A DNA stretch of 64,000 bases from Tiliqua scincoides (GCF_035046505.1 NC_089821.1:190302377-190366376); one strand, 5' to 3'. Positions 23,276-34,306 are shown, counted from the first letter of the stretch. Numbers and translations: made by a program. Notes: generated by a model from the letters alone, not told the origin.

Positions 23276-23994
23276 GGTAAATTACGTAATCTGAAAAATC
23301 TTATAATAAATAAACACAAGCAAATTATCCCAAAAAGCAACAGTAAGAACTGCTTTGTATGGAAATTTCAGCACAAAGTTCATCACTTTTTGCCAGTATA
23401 TAATTATGTCTGCCTGACCGACCATCCCTATTCTTGACTCTGGTTTGTCTGGAATGTTAATTTCTCACAAAATCTCTCATACCCAAGCTGAGTGATGCTT
23501 ATTCAATTTAAAAAACCAACCCATTTTTATCTGTCTCATGTGTTGCCTATGATAAAATGAACTGGCAAGAGTTTAAGCAAATGTCACCTTATATTACAGC
23601 AACATGAATTCCATTTTCCTAACAAAGGGCTGCATTATCTGTTAGGGGTTCAGTACAAAATAGCTTGCCAAATAGAACATCTTATGATCAGTCGTGGTGA
23701 CTTTGAAGTCATCCTCTGTGGCAAATGAGCACAAGAGTGTTCCCTTTCACTTCGTGCTTCGTATCTGAAGCACTTTGATTCCACAAAATGAAATCACTAT
23801 CATGTTTTATCTTCTTTTATCTACAAAAAGGGCTACAGGCATTCATGAAGCATGGATAAAAAGCTGCGTAGAAAAAATCACATCCACTTCAGTCATTGCT
23901 CTGACTTTGTCATGCCCTTCTTCAAATTCCTGCAGCAGCTTCTTGTTCCTTCCAGATTCTGAGTATACTTCTGTATTGAAATCGCGGAAGATCT
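23276..23994. other. Intergenic, no feature recognised
   Basis: AT-rich, no coding signal. Confidence 0.45.
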
Positions 23995-24485
23995 GGCAAG
24001 GAAGTAGATGACTAGCTAAGTGGACTGACTTTGTGGCTAATGAACCTATTGAACTGTTGACTTATGCCTCTGCCTTATGGACTGATCTTCTGGCTAATTG
24101 ACTGACTGGCTATTGACTCACAGACTGACCCACGACTCTACTGACCAATCAACAGACTGACTAATGACTTACTGAACTTTTTGGACTGATTATCTGGCTC
24201 ACTGATGGACTACTTGAACAGGCTACTGAGTGCTGGAGAACTGAGGTGTGCTGCTATACCTGGAAGGACTGCTGCCTAGGACATGGGAGGAGTGGTCCCT
24301 GTAGTTTAAACAGGCAGGCTACCCTGGTGGTGGAGTCTAGCAGTACTGCTGTAGAGAACTGGGGCTGTTGTTGGGAAGTGAAAGGGGAGCCTATTAGCTT
24401 AGTGGGCATAAGTTCTCTAAGTGAGGCTTGGATTGGGAATCTGGCAGAACAACTTCTTGCTGTAATCAGGCTAGATAGAAAAAAA
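23995..24485 (+). repeat. Unknown GACTGA-rich repeat, copy 2
   Basis: Plus-strand counterpart of 21010-21660: GTGGACTGACTTTGTGGCTA and many GACTGA steps, then GCTGGAGAACTGAGGTG, GGAAGGACTGCTGCC and GTGGGCATAAGTTCTCTAAG. With copy 1 it forms an inverted pair about 2.3 kb apart. Confidence 0.55.
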
Positions 24486-24532
24486 AAGAGTAAAATTTTT
24501 AGACCTCTTCATAAAGGAAATAAGAATGCAAT

Positions 24533-25196
24533 TCTCAATCCTTGCTAGGCTGGCACAAGTCCTTTGCAAATGTCCCATTCCCCCAGGGAAAGCCCTAAGC
24601 CCCATACTGAAGTTCTTAAGTCTGCACCTGCTGTTTTACTGGTGCAGACTTGAGAAACTCCATGTTGGTCCTTCCAGCCTGACATGGACTTCAGGATCCT
24701 TCCTCCTCCTACCCCACCCCCTGTCCTAGAATGCCTCCCCTTGCCCCCGAAGCCCTTACCACTGCCTGGAGGTCTTACCTAGATCCAAGCAGCGTCCAGC
24801 TGGCGCTGGGCTCAGCACCAACTGACTCTGGGCTGGCACCGGCACTGATTCACCACAGAGGGTCACAGGGGTGCCTTACGGCACATCTGTGATACTCGAT
24901 GCCGGCACTGAAGCAGAGGCATTCCTGAAGGGGGGCAAAACAGTGTCTTCAGGTGCCTGGATGCCCATGTAAAGCAGCTCCTCTCCCTCTACTTCCTAGC
25001 CATTTGGGAAGGCAAGAGCAAAGTGGACAAGACATTTCCACTTCGCTTTCGTAGGCGCGACTAGCTTGGAAGCGGACGGGGAGGGGCTGCTTTACACAGG
25101 CATCGAGGCACCTGAAGACATTGTTTTGCCGCACTCCAGAAACATCTCTGACTGGAGGTCAGTGCTGTCACTGGCCCAGCTCAGGATTGGGCCCTC
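24533..25196. repeat. Unclassified repeat with internal 200-bp hairpin
   Basis: GC-rich block ending CAGCTCAGGATTGGGCCCTC, the same end type as the hairpin MITEs. Its interior 24934-25135 is a large inverted repeat: GGCAAAACAGTGTCTTCAGG and TGTAAAGCAGC on one arm match the complement of GCTGCTTTACA and CCTGAAGACATTGTTTTGCC on the other. Confidence 0.5.
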
Positions 25197-26154
25197 ACTA
25201 GACTAGGCATATCCTTGACACAATGCTTGTCAAATATTCAAAGTTTCATCATAGATTTTTTTCATCTCTGAAATTATTTTACTGGATTACAGGAGAGGGA
25301 TTTGAACATGTGTTTATTTCTTTTCTTTTTTTACCATTCTTTTTGCTCTTCATTTACATATGGCTGTTGAATGTTTCAACATCTGTTTGTTCTTTTTGTC
25401 GCTCTGCTATATTTGGAGAAACCTGCTGTAATTTTGTTTTTTTACTTGATCTCATACAATTTATCTTTGAGAACCATCCTTTGTAAATGCCAAAGTCAAT
25501 TACTGTGTGTTTTCATTTAACACCTCTGAACTCAAGGAAAGAGACTGCATGGTAATAATGATGATGAATGATATGATCAGTACAAGTGGAACTGTACTGT
25601 ATCTCCACAACAGATTTTAGAACAATGTACTGGGGCTCAAGTTGCCTTTCCAACCCATTGCATGCTGTCTGCCCTAGGAATCCCAGTTCTTAATTCTAAG
25701 CATGTGGAAACAGCTCATAGATAATCAATGGGGAGGAAAAGGCACTCTACACATGTTTTGAGGTCATTTTCTTACTACTTTATGGATTCTAAACTCATCC
25801 CTGCTGTGTAATAACAACAGGCTCCAAGGGAGAGGGTCTGACACCAATTAAGCTCTACAGCTATTTGTTAAGAGCTGGAAAGTGAAGTGAAACCCCTCTT
25901 TAGTATATTTAAACACTGTTAATTCAGTTTGTAATAATGTTACAAAAAGAATGATAGGAGTGGCATGAGTGCCTGAAAAGGGGCATCACAGAGGGTGAAA
26001 GATTGCCCTGAATCAAATGGAACTCTTTTTTTTGTGACAACTTGAATGTTACTGAGCTTATACCCAACTATATTTTAGGGTTCTTGAACGATCTGCGTCA
26101 TGCATTATGAAGATTACCTACATAAGCGCTTTATCATCATGTATCTGAGAGCAC
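25197..26154. other. Intergenic, no feature recognised
   Basis: AT-rich sequence, with no repeat or coding signal recognised. Confidence 0.5.
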
Positions 26155-26166
26155 AATTCTAACTCC

Positions 26167-27056
26167 TGAAGAAAACACAGGTCATGGTTCAAGATGTGGA
26201 CTCACCTCCCTGCATTACAATCTCTGCGCAGAACTGGAGGTTGTCCATGACTTTGTGTACCTTGGCTCAATTATCGCCGACATGCTTTCTCTCGATACCG
26301 AGCTAAACAAGCGCATCGGTGAAGCAGCTACCACGTTTTCCAGACTCACAAAGAGAGTCTGGTCCAACAAGAAGCTGACGGAACATACCAAGATCCAGGT
26401 CTACAGAGCTTGCATCCTGAGTACACTTCTGTACTGAAGCGAGTCATGGACTCTTCGCTCACAACAGGAGAGGAAACTGAACGCTTTCCACATGCGCTGC
26501 CTCCGATGCATCCTCGGCATCACCTGGCAGAACAGAGTTCCAAACAACACAGTCCTGGAACGAGCTGGAATCCCTAGCATGTATGCACTGCTGAAACAGA
26601 GATGCCTGCGTTGGCTCGGTCATGTTGTGAGAATGGATGATGGCCGGATCCCAAAGGATCTCCTCTATGGATAACTCATGCAAGGAAAGCACCCTACAGG
26701 TAGACCACAGCTGCGATACAAGGACATCTGCAAGAGGGATCTGAAGGCCTTAGGGATGGACCTCAACAAGTGGGAAACCCTGGCCTCTGAGCGGCCCGCT
26801 TGGAGGCAGGCTGTGCAGCATGGCCTTTCCCAGTTTGAAGAAACACTTGGCCAACAGTCTGAGGCTAAGAGGCAAAGAAGGAAGGCCCATAGCCAGGGAG
26901 ACAGACCAGGGACAGACTGCACTTGCTCCCGGTGTGGAAGGGACTGTCACCCCCGAATCGGCCTTTTCAGCCACACTAGATGCTGTTCCAGAACCACCAT
27001 TCAGAGTGCGATACCATAGTCTTTTGAGACTGAAGGTTGCCAACAAGAATAAGAAG
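26167..27056 (+). mobile_element. RTE-like LINE, 5'-truncated copy with target duplication
   Basis: An 890-bp copy of a LINE C-terminal coding end plus its short 3' tail. It is flanked by aattctaactcc (26155-26166) and aattctaacccc (27057-27068), a 12-bp target duplication with one mismatch. A single frame runs from the 5' end to 27019: FVYLGSIIADMLSLDTELNK, RIGEAATTFSRLTKRVW, FHMRCLRCILGITWQ, WLGHVVRMDDGRIPKDLLYG, then a C-terminal zinc-finger-like CxRCGRDC...SHTRCC. Only two in-frame stops interrupt it (TGA 26435-26437, TAA 26672-26674), so it is fairly young. The YLGS...GHVxRM region follows the reverse transcriptase in RTE-type LINEs. The clade call is from memory. Confidence 0.85.
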
Positions 27057-27164
27057 AATTCTAACCCCTTATGTCAGTGTTTTTCAGCACTGACATAAAG
27101 GCAATGCAGCTCTGAGATAAGGGAACAAACATTCCCTTACTTTGAGGAGGCCAACTGCAGGATT

Positions 27165-27395
27165 ATTATTATTATTATTATTAACAGTATTTATATACTG
27201 CTTTTCAACTAAAAGTTCACAAAGCGGTTTACAGAGAAAAATCAAATAACTAAATGGCACCCTGTCCCAAAAGGGCTCACAATCTAAAAAGATGCAAAAA
27301 GAACACCAGCAGACAGCCACTAGAGCAGACACTGCTGGGGTGAGATGGGCCAGTTACTCTCCCCCTGCTAAAAAAGGAGCACCCACTTGAAAAAG
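27165..27395 (-). mobile_element. Non-LTR retrotransposon 3' tail (GTGAGCCCTTTTGGGACAGG family)
   Basis: Minus strand: AGGCACTTTTTCAAGTGGG, GGGGAGAGTAACTGGCCC, CTTTTTAGATTGTGAGCCC, then AAAGCAGTATATAAATACTG and a TAA-repeat tail. It is a longer copy of the family at 19566-19697. It contains no coding part. Confidence 0.72.
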
Positions 27396-27499
27396 TGCCT
27401 CTGCAGTACATGTTCCATTGGCACCACTATGCCAGTGCTGGAAAGCGCTGACATAAGGGGTTTGGATTGCACCCTGAGTTGCTTTTATGCTCTTCCTAG

Positions 27500-27638
27500 T
27501 TGGCAACCTTCAGTCTTGAAAGACTATGGTATAAGCCTACAGCACCTGGTATTCTCAGGCAGTCTCCCATCCAAGTACTAACCAGGCCTGACCCTGCTTA
27601 GCTTCCAAGATCAGATGAGATCCAGTATGTGCAGGGTA
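27500..27638 (-). mobile_element. 5S rRNA-derived SINE joined to the RTE LINE tail
   Basis: Minus strand 27638-27535 is 5S rRNA-like: TCATCTGATCTTGGAAGC, AGCTAAGCAGGGT (A box, 27591-27603), GGCCTGGTTAGTACTTGG, TGGATGGGAGAC (C box, 27562-27573) and CAGGTGCTGTAGGC. It then runs straight into ATACCATAGTCTTTCAAGAC and TGAAGGTTGCCAAC (27534-27500), the tail of the LINE at 26167-27056. The first 15-20 bases of 5S are too diverged to align. It is not a functional 5S gene. It fits a 5S SINE moved by that LINE, or a template-switch chimera. Confidence 0.85.
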
Positions 27639-27842
27639 ACAGTTGCTGCTAACCTCAAGAGTGTTATAATCTGCCTATCAGGCCATCTGTAAAGGACATT
27701 TGAATAAAAAGAATTCTCTCTGGTGGAGCAGTATGCAATACTAAACTTCAGAACCTTCTATGGCCCTACAGTTCCAGGAAAGAGACTGTTCATGGAATCT
27801 TATGCATATCTACTCAAACATAACTCCCAGGTAAACCTGAAA

Positions 27843-27928
27843 CTACAATCCTATCCAAACTTACCTGGGAGTATGCCTCATTGATTATAATGGAACTTAC
27901 ATCTGAGTAGACATGCATAGGATTGGAC
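27843..27928. repeat. TATAGGATTG hairpin repeat
   Basis: An ~85-bp repeat with inverted ends ACAATCCTATCCAAAC and GCATAGGATTGGACTC and mirrored TTACCTGGGAGTA and ACATCTGAGTAGAC blocks inside. Other copies: 30411-30498, 33058-33128, 54600-54668 and 61318-61403. It is a very common squamate repeat type; I do not know its formal name. Confidence 0.6.
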
Positions 27929-28075
27929 TCTTGGAGACCCATTTTCATTTTATGCAGGCCAAGCCTTGCTATGGAGTAGACATTCCACAGGAAGTTGCAG
28001 CCCATTCTGAGGAATATACCTGTTTGCTGCATTGATGTTTTGCAACTTTTAAGTATACATTTATTAGCATTTCTT

Positions 28076-28420
28076 AGGGCCCAATCCTAACAATGCACCA
28101 CTGGCACTGAGTCCAGCACCAGTTGGTGCTGGGTTTCAGAACCTGAAGACAGATGCTGAGAGCTCTCAGTGGTGAGTATGGCTGCAGGCTGACAGCAGGG
28201 CTTTTCAGGGTGGAGGGGGGCAGCGAGGGGGCAGAAACGTGGAGGAGGGCCGGAGGAGGGGAGGAGCAGGCCTGGGAGAGGCGGAGAGAGTGGCAGTCTC
28301 TGCCGTCTTATCCTATCCCCCCTCCTGGGCCTGGAAACCCAACATGGGTCTCCTCAGTTCTGCACCCGCTCAATAGCAGGTGCAGATCTTAGAAGACCTG
28401 TCAGGGCTGCCAGGTTGTTA
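28076..28420. repeat. Unclassified GC-rich repeat beginning GGGCCCAATCCTAAC
   Basis: Starts like the hairpin MITEs but continues into a purine-rich GC-rich block (GGAGGGGGGCAGCGAGGGG at about 28213). The far end is not clear. Confidence 0.35.
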
Positions 28421-28544
28421 CATGGGAGAGACCTGATGCTGCTTCCCTGACCCCTTAGGATTTTGGCGCTGCTGTAGCCCTGGGCACTAGGGAAGCAGAG
28501 GAGTGGGCTATCAGTGAGCCTAAGCGGCATTGGGAAGCAGCAAA

Positions 28545-28740
28545 TCTTCTCCATAGAGTTGTCGCAATTATGGGACTCACTTCCAGGGGATTTGAGAACT
28601 TTCCCTTTCCTTCCAGCTTTTCAGTGAGGGCTCAAAACATTTTTATTTTTTTTTGACTGTTTGGGTGATGATTTTGGTGGTTGTGCTCCTGTGCCTATAC
28701 TGTATGTGATGTGTTGGTTGCTGCATTTTTTGCCTTTTCA
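28545..28740 (+). mobile_element. CR1-like LINE 3' fragment
   Basis: TGGGACTCACTTCCAGGGG, then TTCCAGCTTTTCAGTGAGGG and CTCAAAACATTTTTATTTT. This is the pattern of the 3' end of CR1-type reading frames and UTR in reptiles. It is decayed. Confidence 0.45.
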
Positions 28741-28754
28741 CACACACTGATTTT

Positions 28755-28933
28755 AAACCCAATCCTATCCAACTTTCCAGCACTGATGCAGCCATTTTAA
28801 CTGGGTGCATATTGCATCCTGTGGGGGGGGGGGAGTCACAGATGCCACCTCAAGGAAAGGGAATACTTGTTCCCTCACCTCAGGGCTGCGTTGAAGCTGC
28901 ATCAGCACTGGAAAGTTGGACAGGATTGGGCCA
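28755..28933. mobile_element. Hairpin MITE, GGGCCCAATCCTATCC family, copy B
   Basis: AAACCCAATCCTATCCAACT to GTTGGACAGGATTGGGCCA, flanked by ttt on both sides (28752-28754 and 28934-28936). A G-run of about 10 sits inside. Confidence 0.7.
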
Positions 28934-28966
28934 TTTCATTTCTTGTTGGACTGAATTTCTGACCCT

Positions 28967-29276
28967 AACTGCACTCTGTTCTGAAAGTAATAGCAGTTGA
29001 AGATTCATTCATTCATTCATTCATTCGTTCATTCAATTTAAAAAACTTATACTCCACCTTTCCCTTGCTGAGGCTAATGCTCAAGGCAGTTTAGAAAGTT
29101 TTTCATGACAATAAACATAAAACAGCAAAAGCATACAATAAAAAATATACAGTAATATACGATGATATTTGATGAACTTTCTAAGCTGCCTTGAGCATTT
29201 GCCTCAGCAAGAGAAAGGTGAAGTATAAATTTTTTAAATCTTCAGCTGCTATCACTTCCAGAACAGAGTGCAGTTT
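28967..29276. repeat. Large inverted repeat with (CATT)n inside one arm
   Basis: The left arm (28967-29102) and right arm (29173-29276) are reverse complements over about 105 bp: ACTGCACTCTGTTCTG, TTGCTGAGG and GCTCAAGGCAG recur inverted. A ~33-bp CATT/ATTC tract (29003-29035) interrupts only the left arm. The loop of about 70 bp is AT-rich. Confidence 0.8.
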
Positions 29277-30410
29277 GGGAAGCATATGTAGATTTCTTTG
29301 CATATTCCCAAATGAACCTTGAAGGCACTATCCATTAAAAAAGAATTAATGAGGCCTAGAAGTAGGAAAGTACACTAAAGAAAGCTCCCGGAAATCCTTG
29401 CTAGAAATGGGGAATGGTTTCCTGATGTGTTGCTGCACTTTGCCAAGATCCACTTTAAAGTTAACTTTGGAGTAAGCTCAAATCAAACTGCCATATGGAA
29501 TTACTCCATCCAGCCACTTGGCCCAGCAACGAAACATAGATTATGTATTAAAATTCCTCAGCCACTGATATGTTTGTGTGTTTCTTCCACATGGGATCAA
29601 ATTCCAATACAAAACATCATCAATATTCCTTTATAAAAAAAAAAAAGAGCCATGAAACAACTAGGCAGTTGTACTTGCAGTTGACGCTTTTGACAACACT
29701 ACAAGCAGAACCATATTATGTTGTTTGGACTCTGCCTGCCTCAAAGGTTGCTGGCACCTGTAGTTTAGCATATTTGCTGCTGTAGTTTAGAAGATTGATC
29801 ACAGGAAGCCAAGGCTATTCTGTTTTTAAAAATCAGAATCAGCTGTTTTTCTTGGAGCAGCTTGCCTGACAATTGCCTAAAGCATAACCTTGGCATTTCT
29901 TCTGCGTTTAATGAATTTATACACTGGGGTGTAATATGGTATCCCAGTCGCCTAAGGCACCTCTAGTTTACCTCTAAGTTGACATGATCCTGCTCAGTAA
30001 TAAATAACCAGGGAAACGGCTGCGCCTTCATGATAGGACAGACCACAGTTTGTCCTACCTTAGCAGAAGAGACTTCTCCAGATTGAGCTGTTAACTAGTC
30101 ACTAATTCTCCCTCACATGTGTTTTCCTGAGCATTCCCAGGCCTCAGTCAAACATGATGCTGGACATTAAAAAAAGAAAAGAGAATGTTTACTCCTACAG
30201 TGTCATGCATGAAGCAGCTCACTTCTCCTGTGCGTTCAGCACTACCACCTGGAGGACTGCCCCATTTATGAATTATCAGAGGCGCAGAAGTGAGATGGAC
30301 AGCAGCTGTAATCAGGGTCTTTTATTTCAGTGATGATACCACAATCCGAGCTTGCTCTCCTCAGGGATGTTGAGCCCACAGCATGCCTTTTGGGGGAAGA
30401 TATTGGTTCA
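29277..30410. other. Intergenic, no feature recognised
   Basis: AT-rich, no coding signal or clear repeat. Confidence 0.5.
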
Positions 30411-30498
30411 GCACAATCCTATGCTTGTTTACTCAGAAGAAAGTCTCACTGTCTTCAGTGAGGCCTACTCCCAGGTGAGCATGTATAGGAGTGTAACC
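30411..30498. repeat. TATAGGATTG hairpin repeat
   Basis: GCACAATCCTATGCTTG to GAGCATGTATAGGAGTGTAA, with mirrored TTTACTCAGAAG and CTACTCCCAGGT blocks. It is the same family as 27843-27928. Confidence 0.55.
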
Positions 30499-33057
30499 TT
30501 ATTCTTCCAGGCTTTTAAACAAATGAACTTATTTCTAGTGCTTCCCTGTTTTTATTACTGCTCTTAACACAGCTTTTTATTTGCTTTTGTATTGTTTATT
30601 GGATTCTCAATTTGTTTAAAATTGTGTTGACTCTTTTGTGAGGGACTTTGGCCTAAACAGCTTTTAAATAATGTCAGGGATCTGTGGCAGCTGTTGATAT
30701 ACTAGCATTTCATTTTTAATTTCCTATGAGCTGTCTAGATATTCTATTTTTTCTGTGGCATCTGTTTTTCTGATAGGAAATCATTGTTTTTCTAAATTTA
30801 CTATACACTTCTTTGATCATTTTCTCCAAAGCAGCAGATTATAAATCTAATAAATAAAATGCTGCACACAGAAAAGCCAGAGTGAGCTGATTTAGATGTG
30901 AAACCAGGTGCAAAGGACACCATGCAGGCAAGCAAGCTGCTTGTTGACACTGAAAATATGTAGGTACATGAATGCTGTTGACAAATTATGAACCAAACTA
31001 CCCATTACACTCAATTCATAACATGACCCAATTGGATGTTAGTTTTATTTCTAAATAGTATGCGGTGAAAGTGCAAAATGTGACAAAATCACATTGAATC
31101 ACACTTTTACTATGCTGCCCCTACCATGGTCTTAATCCCGATTGTGCTGTTTTTAATGGAAATAAGCTTTCATTGGAAGGTTCCCCCCCCCCCACCATTA
31201 AAAATAACACATGGGGTGGGGCTACAACTCGGATCAAAACTGCACTGCAGACAACACCTTCTTGCTGCAGAAATATATAAATTTACATTAAATAACTGTA
31301 TATACATATTAAACTAAATAAATAAAAATATTTAATTTATAAATAAATACTTTCATAAATAAATAAAATTAAAATTGCATTGGGCCACATTACACGTTTA
31401 ACATGTAGCTTGGTCGTAAGCAAAATCACACAGCTTGATGTCTCATCACTTGTTGATTTATCAAGCCATGATTCGTAGTGCAACATGGGAAGTTTGATTA
31501 AATGATATGCAAACGCGGGGCTTGTTCAGACACATGCAATTTTCTTCCACACACTAGTGGAAGGCTCATAAGGACCTGCAATGATGCTCTAAATCTATTG
31601 TATGAATAGCAAGCATTCACATATACCAGTACTTGTGAACAAGTGATTCCTGTGATACCACCAGTCCTTCCCAAAGAACCATCACTATTGTGAAAATCAC
31701 TGCCATCATATTCCTCTTAGGTGCCACCACATCACATCTGCAGTGAAACTTCGATGCACACTTAAGCTTCCTACTTGGGCCAAGCATCTGGGAAATTTTG
31801 GAAGAAGCAAAAAGAGTTTAAAAAAAACAAAACACATTGCCAAATGTTTCAGAAGGTTTTGCACTTCTCAACCTAGGGTTCTTTTACACAGTTGCCAGCA
31901 TAGTTATTCCTAAAGAAGGAGAACCCATATGTGGTGCAAATGCCTCCATGCCAAGGAGATGCTTTAACTGCAAGCAGAATCAAGAAACTAGACAGACTAC
32001 ATATTGGTAGTTGTATTTTTTAAAGAAAAGAATTCTTCACATAATAAATACATCTTATACACATGGACTTCAAATTTACTTCAGAAAGCTATTTACAATA
32101 TAAATAATTATAAATGGAAACAATTGTCAAGATATTGTAGACATAGCTAAGTTGCGTTTCCTACATTACATTTCAAAGGAAAACTTCAAATTACAGATGT
32201 TATGCTACAATGTCACTAGAGCTGAAACATTGCAAGGCATGGTATTTGTAAGGTTGGCTACCTTGCCATACATTTTGTCTCCCTGATCCTATTTGCCCCA
32301 ATTCCATAAGTTCCTTGGTCAGCAGCAAGCTTTGATGTGCCCTCAGAGTTCCTATGTGCAAGAGAGCATTCACTTCCCTAGAGGAGACAAACATTCCTTT
32401 TTATATGCAGTGACCCCTTCCACTGAAGTGAAAGAGAGCCTCTGTATGCAACAGTTTCATATACAGTATTCAACAAAGCATATTCTGTATCAGAGGCATT
32501 ACATGGAAAAAAATGATTTTATTTTTGTTGAACCTATTTCCAAATAAATGCTTAGGATAATAGCCTTATATTTCTATCCTTGGCATGCTTTGTCGCTAAT
32601 AATTCACTTTAAAATTAATGGGATCTCCTTCGAAGTAAATTAGTTTACTTCTTGTATGTCAGTCAAAAAGCAAACCCTGAAGGCATATTATTTGGGGAGT
32701 GCTCTCTCATTGAACATAATACATTTTAGATCGTGGGAAGAGAGAGATCTTTCGGAGAAAAATAAGAAAATACTTACAAGAAATGTGTGCATTTTTTAAA
32801 AAAATACAAAAACACTGTCTTTATAATGAGCTTATGTATTTGCTTGTTTTAGAACTATTTTTTGCACCTGAAAACTAAATCACATGCATTAAAAAATAAA
32901 GTTTTTTTTAATAGTGTAAATGAATAAAATAATATATATTTGTTTTTATTGTAAGAAGAGGTTAGTAGCAGTGAAAACAAGTAGAAACCTTGATTTTCAG
33001 CCCAGTTCTATGCTTGGATTGATTTATCTAAGTCCTCCGAAATCGGGAAGCATAAGG
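30499..33057. other. Intergenic, AT-rich, no gene
   Basis: Low-complexity AAATAAATA tracts at 31312-31375; otherwise unique-looking sequence without coding signal. Confidence 0.5.
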
Positions 33058-33128
33058 CTGCAATCCTATACACATTTACCTGAGAGTAAGTCCCATTCAA
33101 CACAATGTAAACATGTATAGGATTGCAC
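33058..33128. repeat. TATAGGATTG hairpin repeat
   Basis: GCTGCAATCCTATACACATT to ACATGTATAGGATTGCACTG, with clear inverted ends. A short version of the family at 27843-27928. Confidence 0.65.
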
Positions 33129-33514
33129 TGTAAGTGTGCCTAATGTTGCGTAGCATTTGGGCTTTTTGTCTATAGTACTGTCTATTTTTGTCTATAGTTT
33201 GTTTTGTTTTATTCTTTCATAAAGACTACCACACCAAGAATAATAAATGAATCATTATTTATCAAGGGTATATTCTTCCCCTTGGTAACTATGATTAATA
33301 CACAAATGTTCTGTGTGCATGAAATGAACTTCAGCATTTCTGAAGTTGCCCAATGGTAGTCTTCCACTGTAAATCCAAAAAATTATTTTATTCAACATAA
33401 TTGCATTGTATTGCAAACTGCGTTTTCTGCCCAAGAAACAAAACAAAACTCCAAGCCCTTTAGTATTCTGTCCAAATTTTCAACTGATGCACAATCTGGA
33501 GATAATATTAGATC
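33129..33514. other. Intergenic, no feature recognised
   Basis: AT-rich, no coding signal. Confidence 0.45.
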
Positions 33515-33518
33515 TTAA

Positions 33519-33591
33519 CCCATTTCTGCCTGACCCACAGGTGTAAACATTTGGTCCCTGTTGCATATATGCAACGTTGGGCAGAAATGGC
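33519..33591. mobile_element. 73-bp TTAA-flanked mini-MITE (piggyBac-like)
   Basis: Flanked on both sides by TTAA (33515-33518 and 33592-33595). Ends CCCATTTCTGCCTGAC and GTTGGGCAGAAATGGC are inverted repeats. The middle holds the palindrome GTTGCATATATGCAAC. TTAA duplication and CCC/GGG-type ends are the mark of piggyBac elements. The assignment is inference, since no transposase is present. Confidence 0.65.
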
Positions 33592-33595
33592 TTAA

Positions 33596-34007
33596 TCAGA
33601 AGACCCAAAACCAGAGAACAAATTCTTTAACAGTAGGTTTGTTGTTTTCACCAAAATCAATTGTGTTGTTTCCGAGTGTCTTGGAGAGATAAGAGGAAAG
33701 CTGCATGCCCTAGTAAGAAAATGTGTAAAAACAAAACAACGCAATAAGTAAGCACACACATACATTTACAAAAATCAATTGACATATTTTCTATCGGACA
33801 TCAACCAGGTCATAGCTGGACCCATTCTGGCGTTTTATTAGGAGCAGTTCATTCCACTGGAGTAGACATGAGAAACAACTATACAGTGAAATAAAACTGA
33901 GGAAACTGAATCCATATAGCTGAAAATCCACTGATCTCAAAGGATGAATTCAGAATTTCATGTTTTAATTTCAAGTACTAACTGCATCTTAATTTCAAGT
34001 ACTAACG
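33596..34007. other. Intergenic; direct 16-bp repeat beside the CR1 end
   Basis: aatttcaagtactaac occurs twice (33967-33982 and 33991-34006) just before the CR1 fragment. Otherwise nothing is recognised. Confidence 0.5.
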
Positions 34008-34260
34008 CCTTTAAAAGGGGATTGGACAAGTTTCTGGAGGAAAAATCCATTATGGGGTACAAGCCATGATGTGTATGCGCAACCTCCTGATTTCGAAATG
34101 GGCTATGTCAGAATGCCAGATGCAAGGGAGGGCACCAGGATGAGGTCTCTTGTTATCTGGTGTGCTCCCTGGGGCATTTGGTGGGCCACTGTGAGATACA
34201 GGAAGCTGAACTAGATGGGCCTATGGCCTGATCCAGTGGGGCTGTTCTTATGTTCTTATG
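34008..34260 (+). mobile_element. CR1 LINE 3' end
   Basis: GGGGATTGGACAAGTTTCTG, CCTGATTTCGAAATGGGC, GGGCCACTGTGAGATACAGG, CTGAACTAGATGGGCC and CTGATCCAGTGGGGC lead to the terminal repeat TTCTTATGTTCTTATG. This is the standard CR1 3' UTR of reptiles with its short terminal direct repeat. It is 5'-truncated and without coding part. Confidence 0.85.
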
Positions 34261-34306
34261 CATTTTTTAAGCTTAAGCAACAGATTTTAGCTTTTAGGAA
34301 AACTAA

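Noticed and set aside
27535-27638. Functional 5S rRNA gene
   Set aside because: The 5' 15-20 bases are lost, there are several substitutions, no T-run terminator follows the 3' end, and it continues into a LINE tail.
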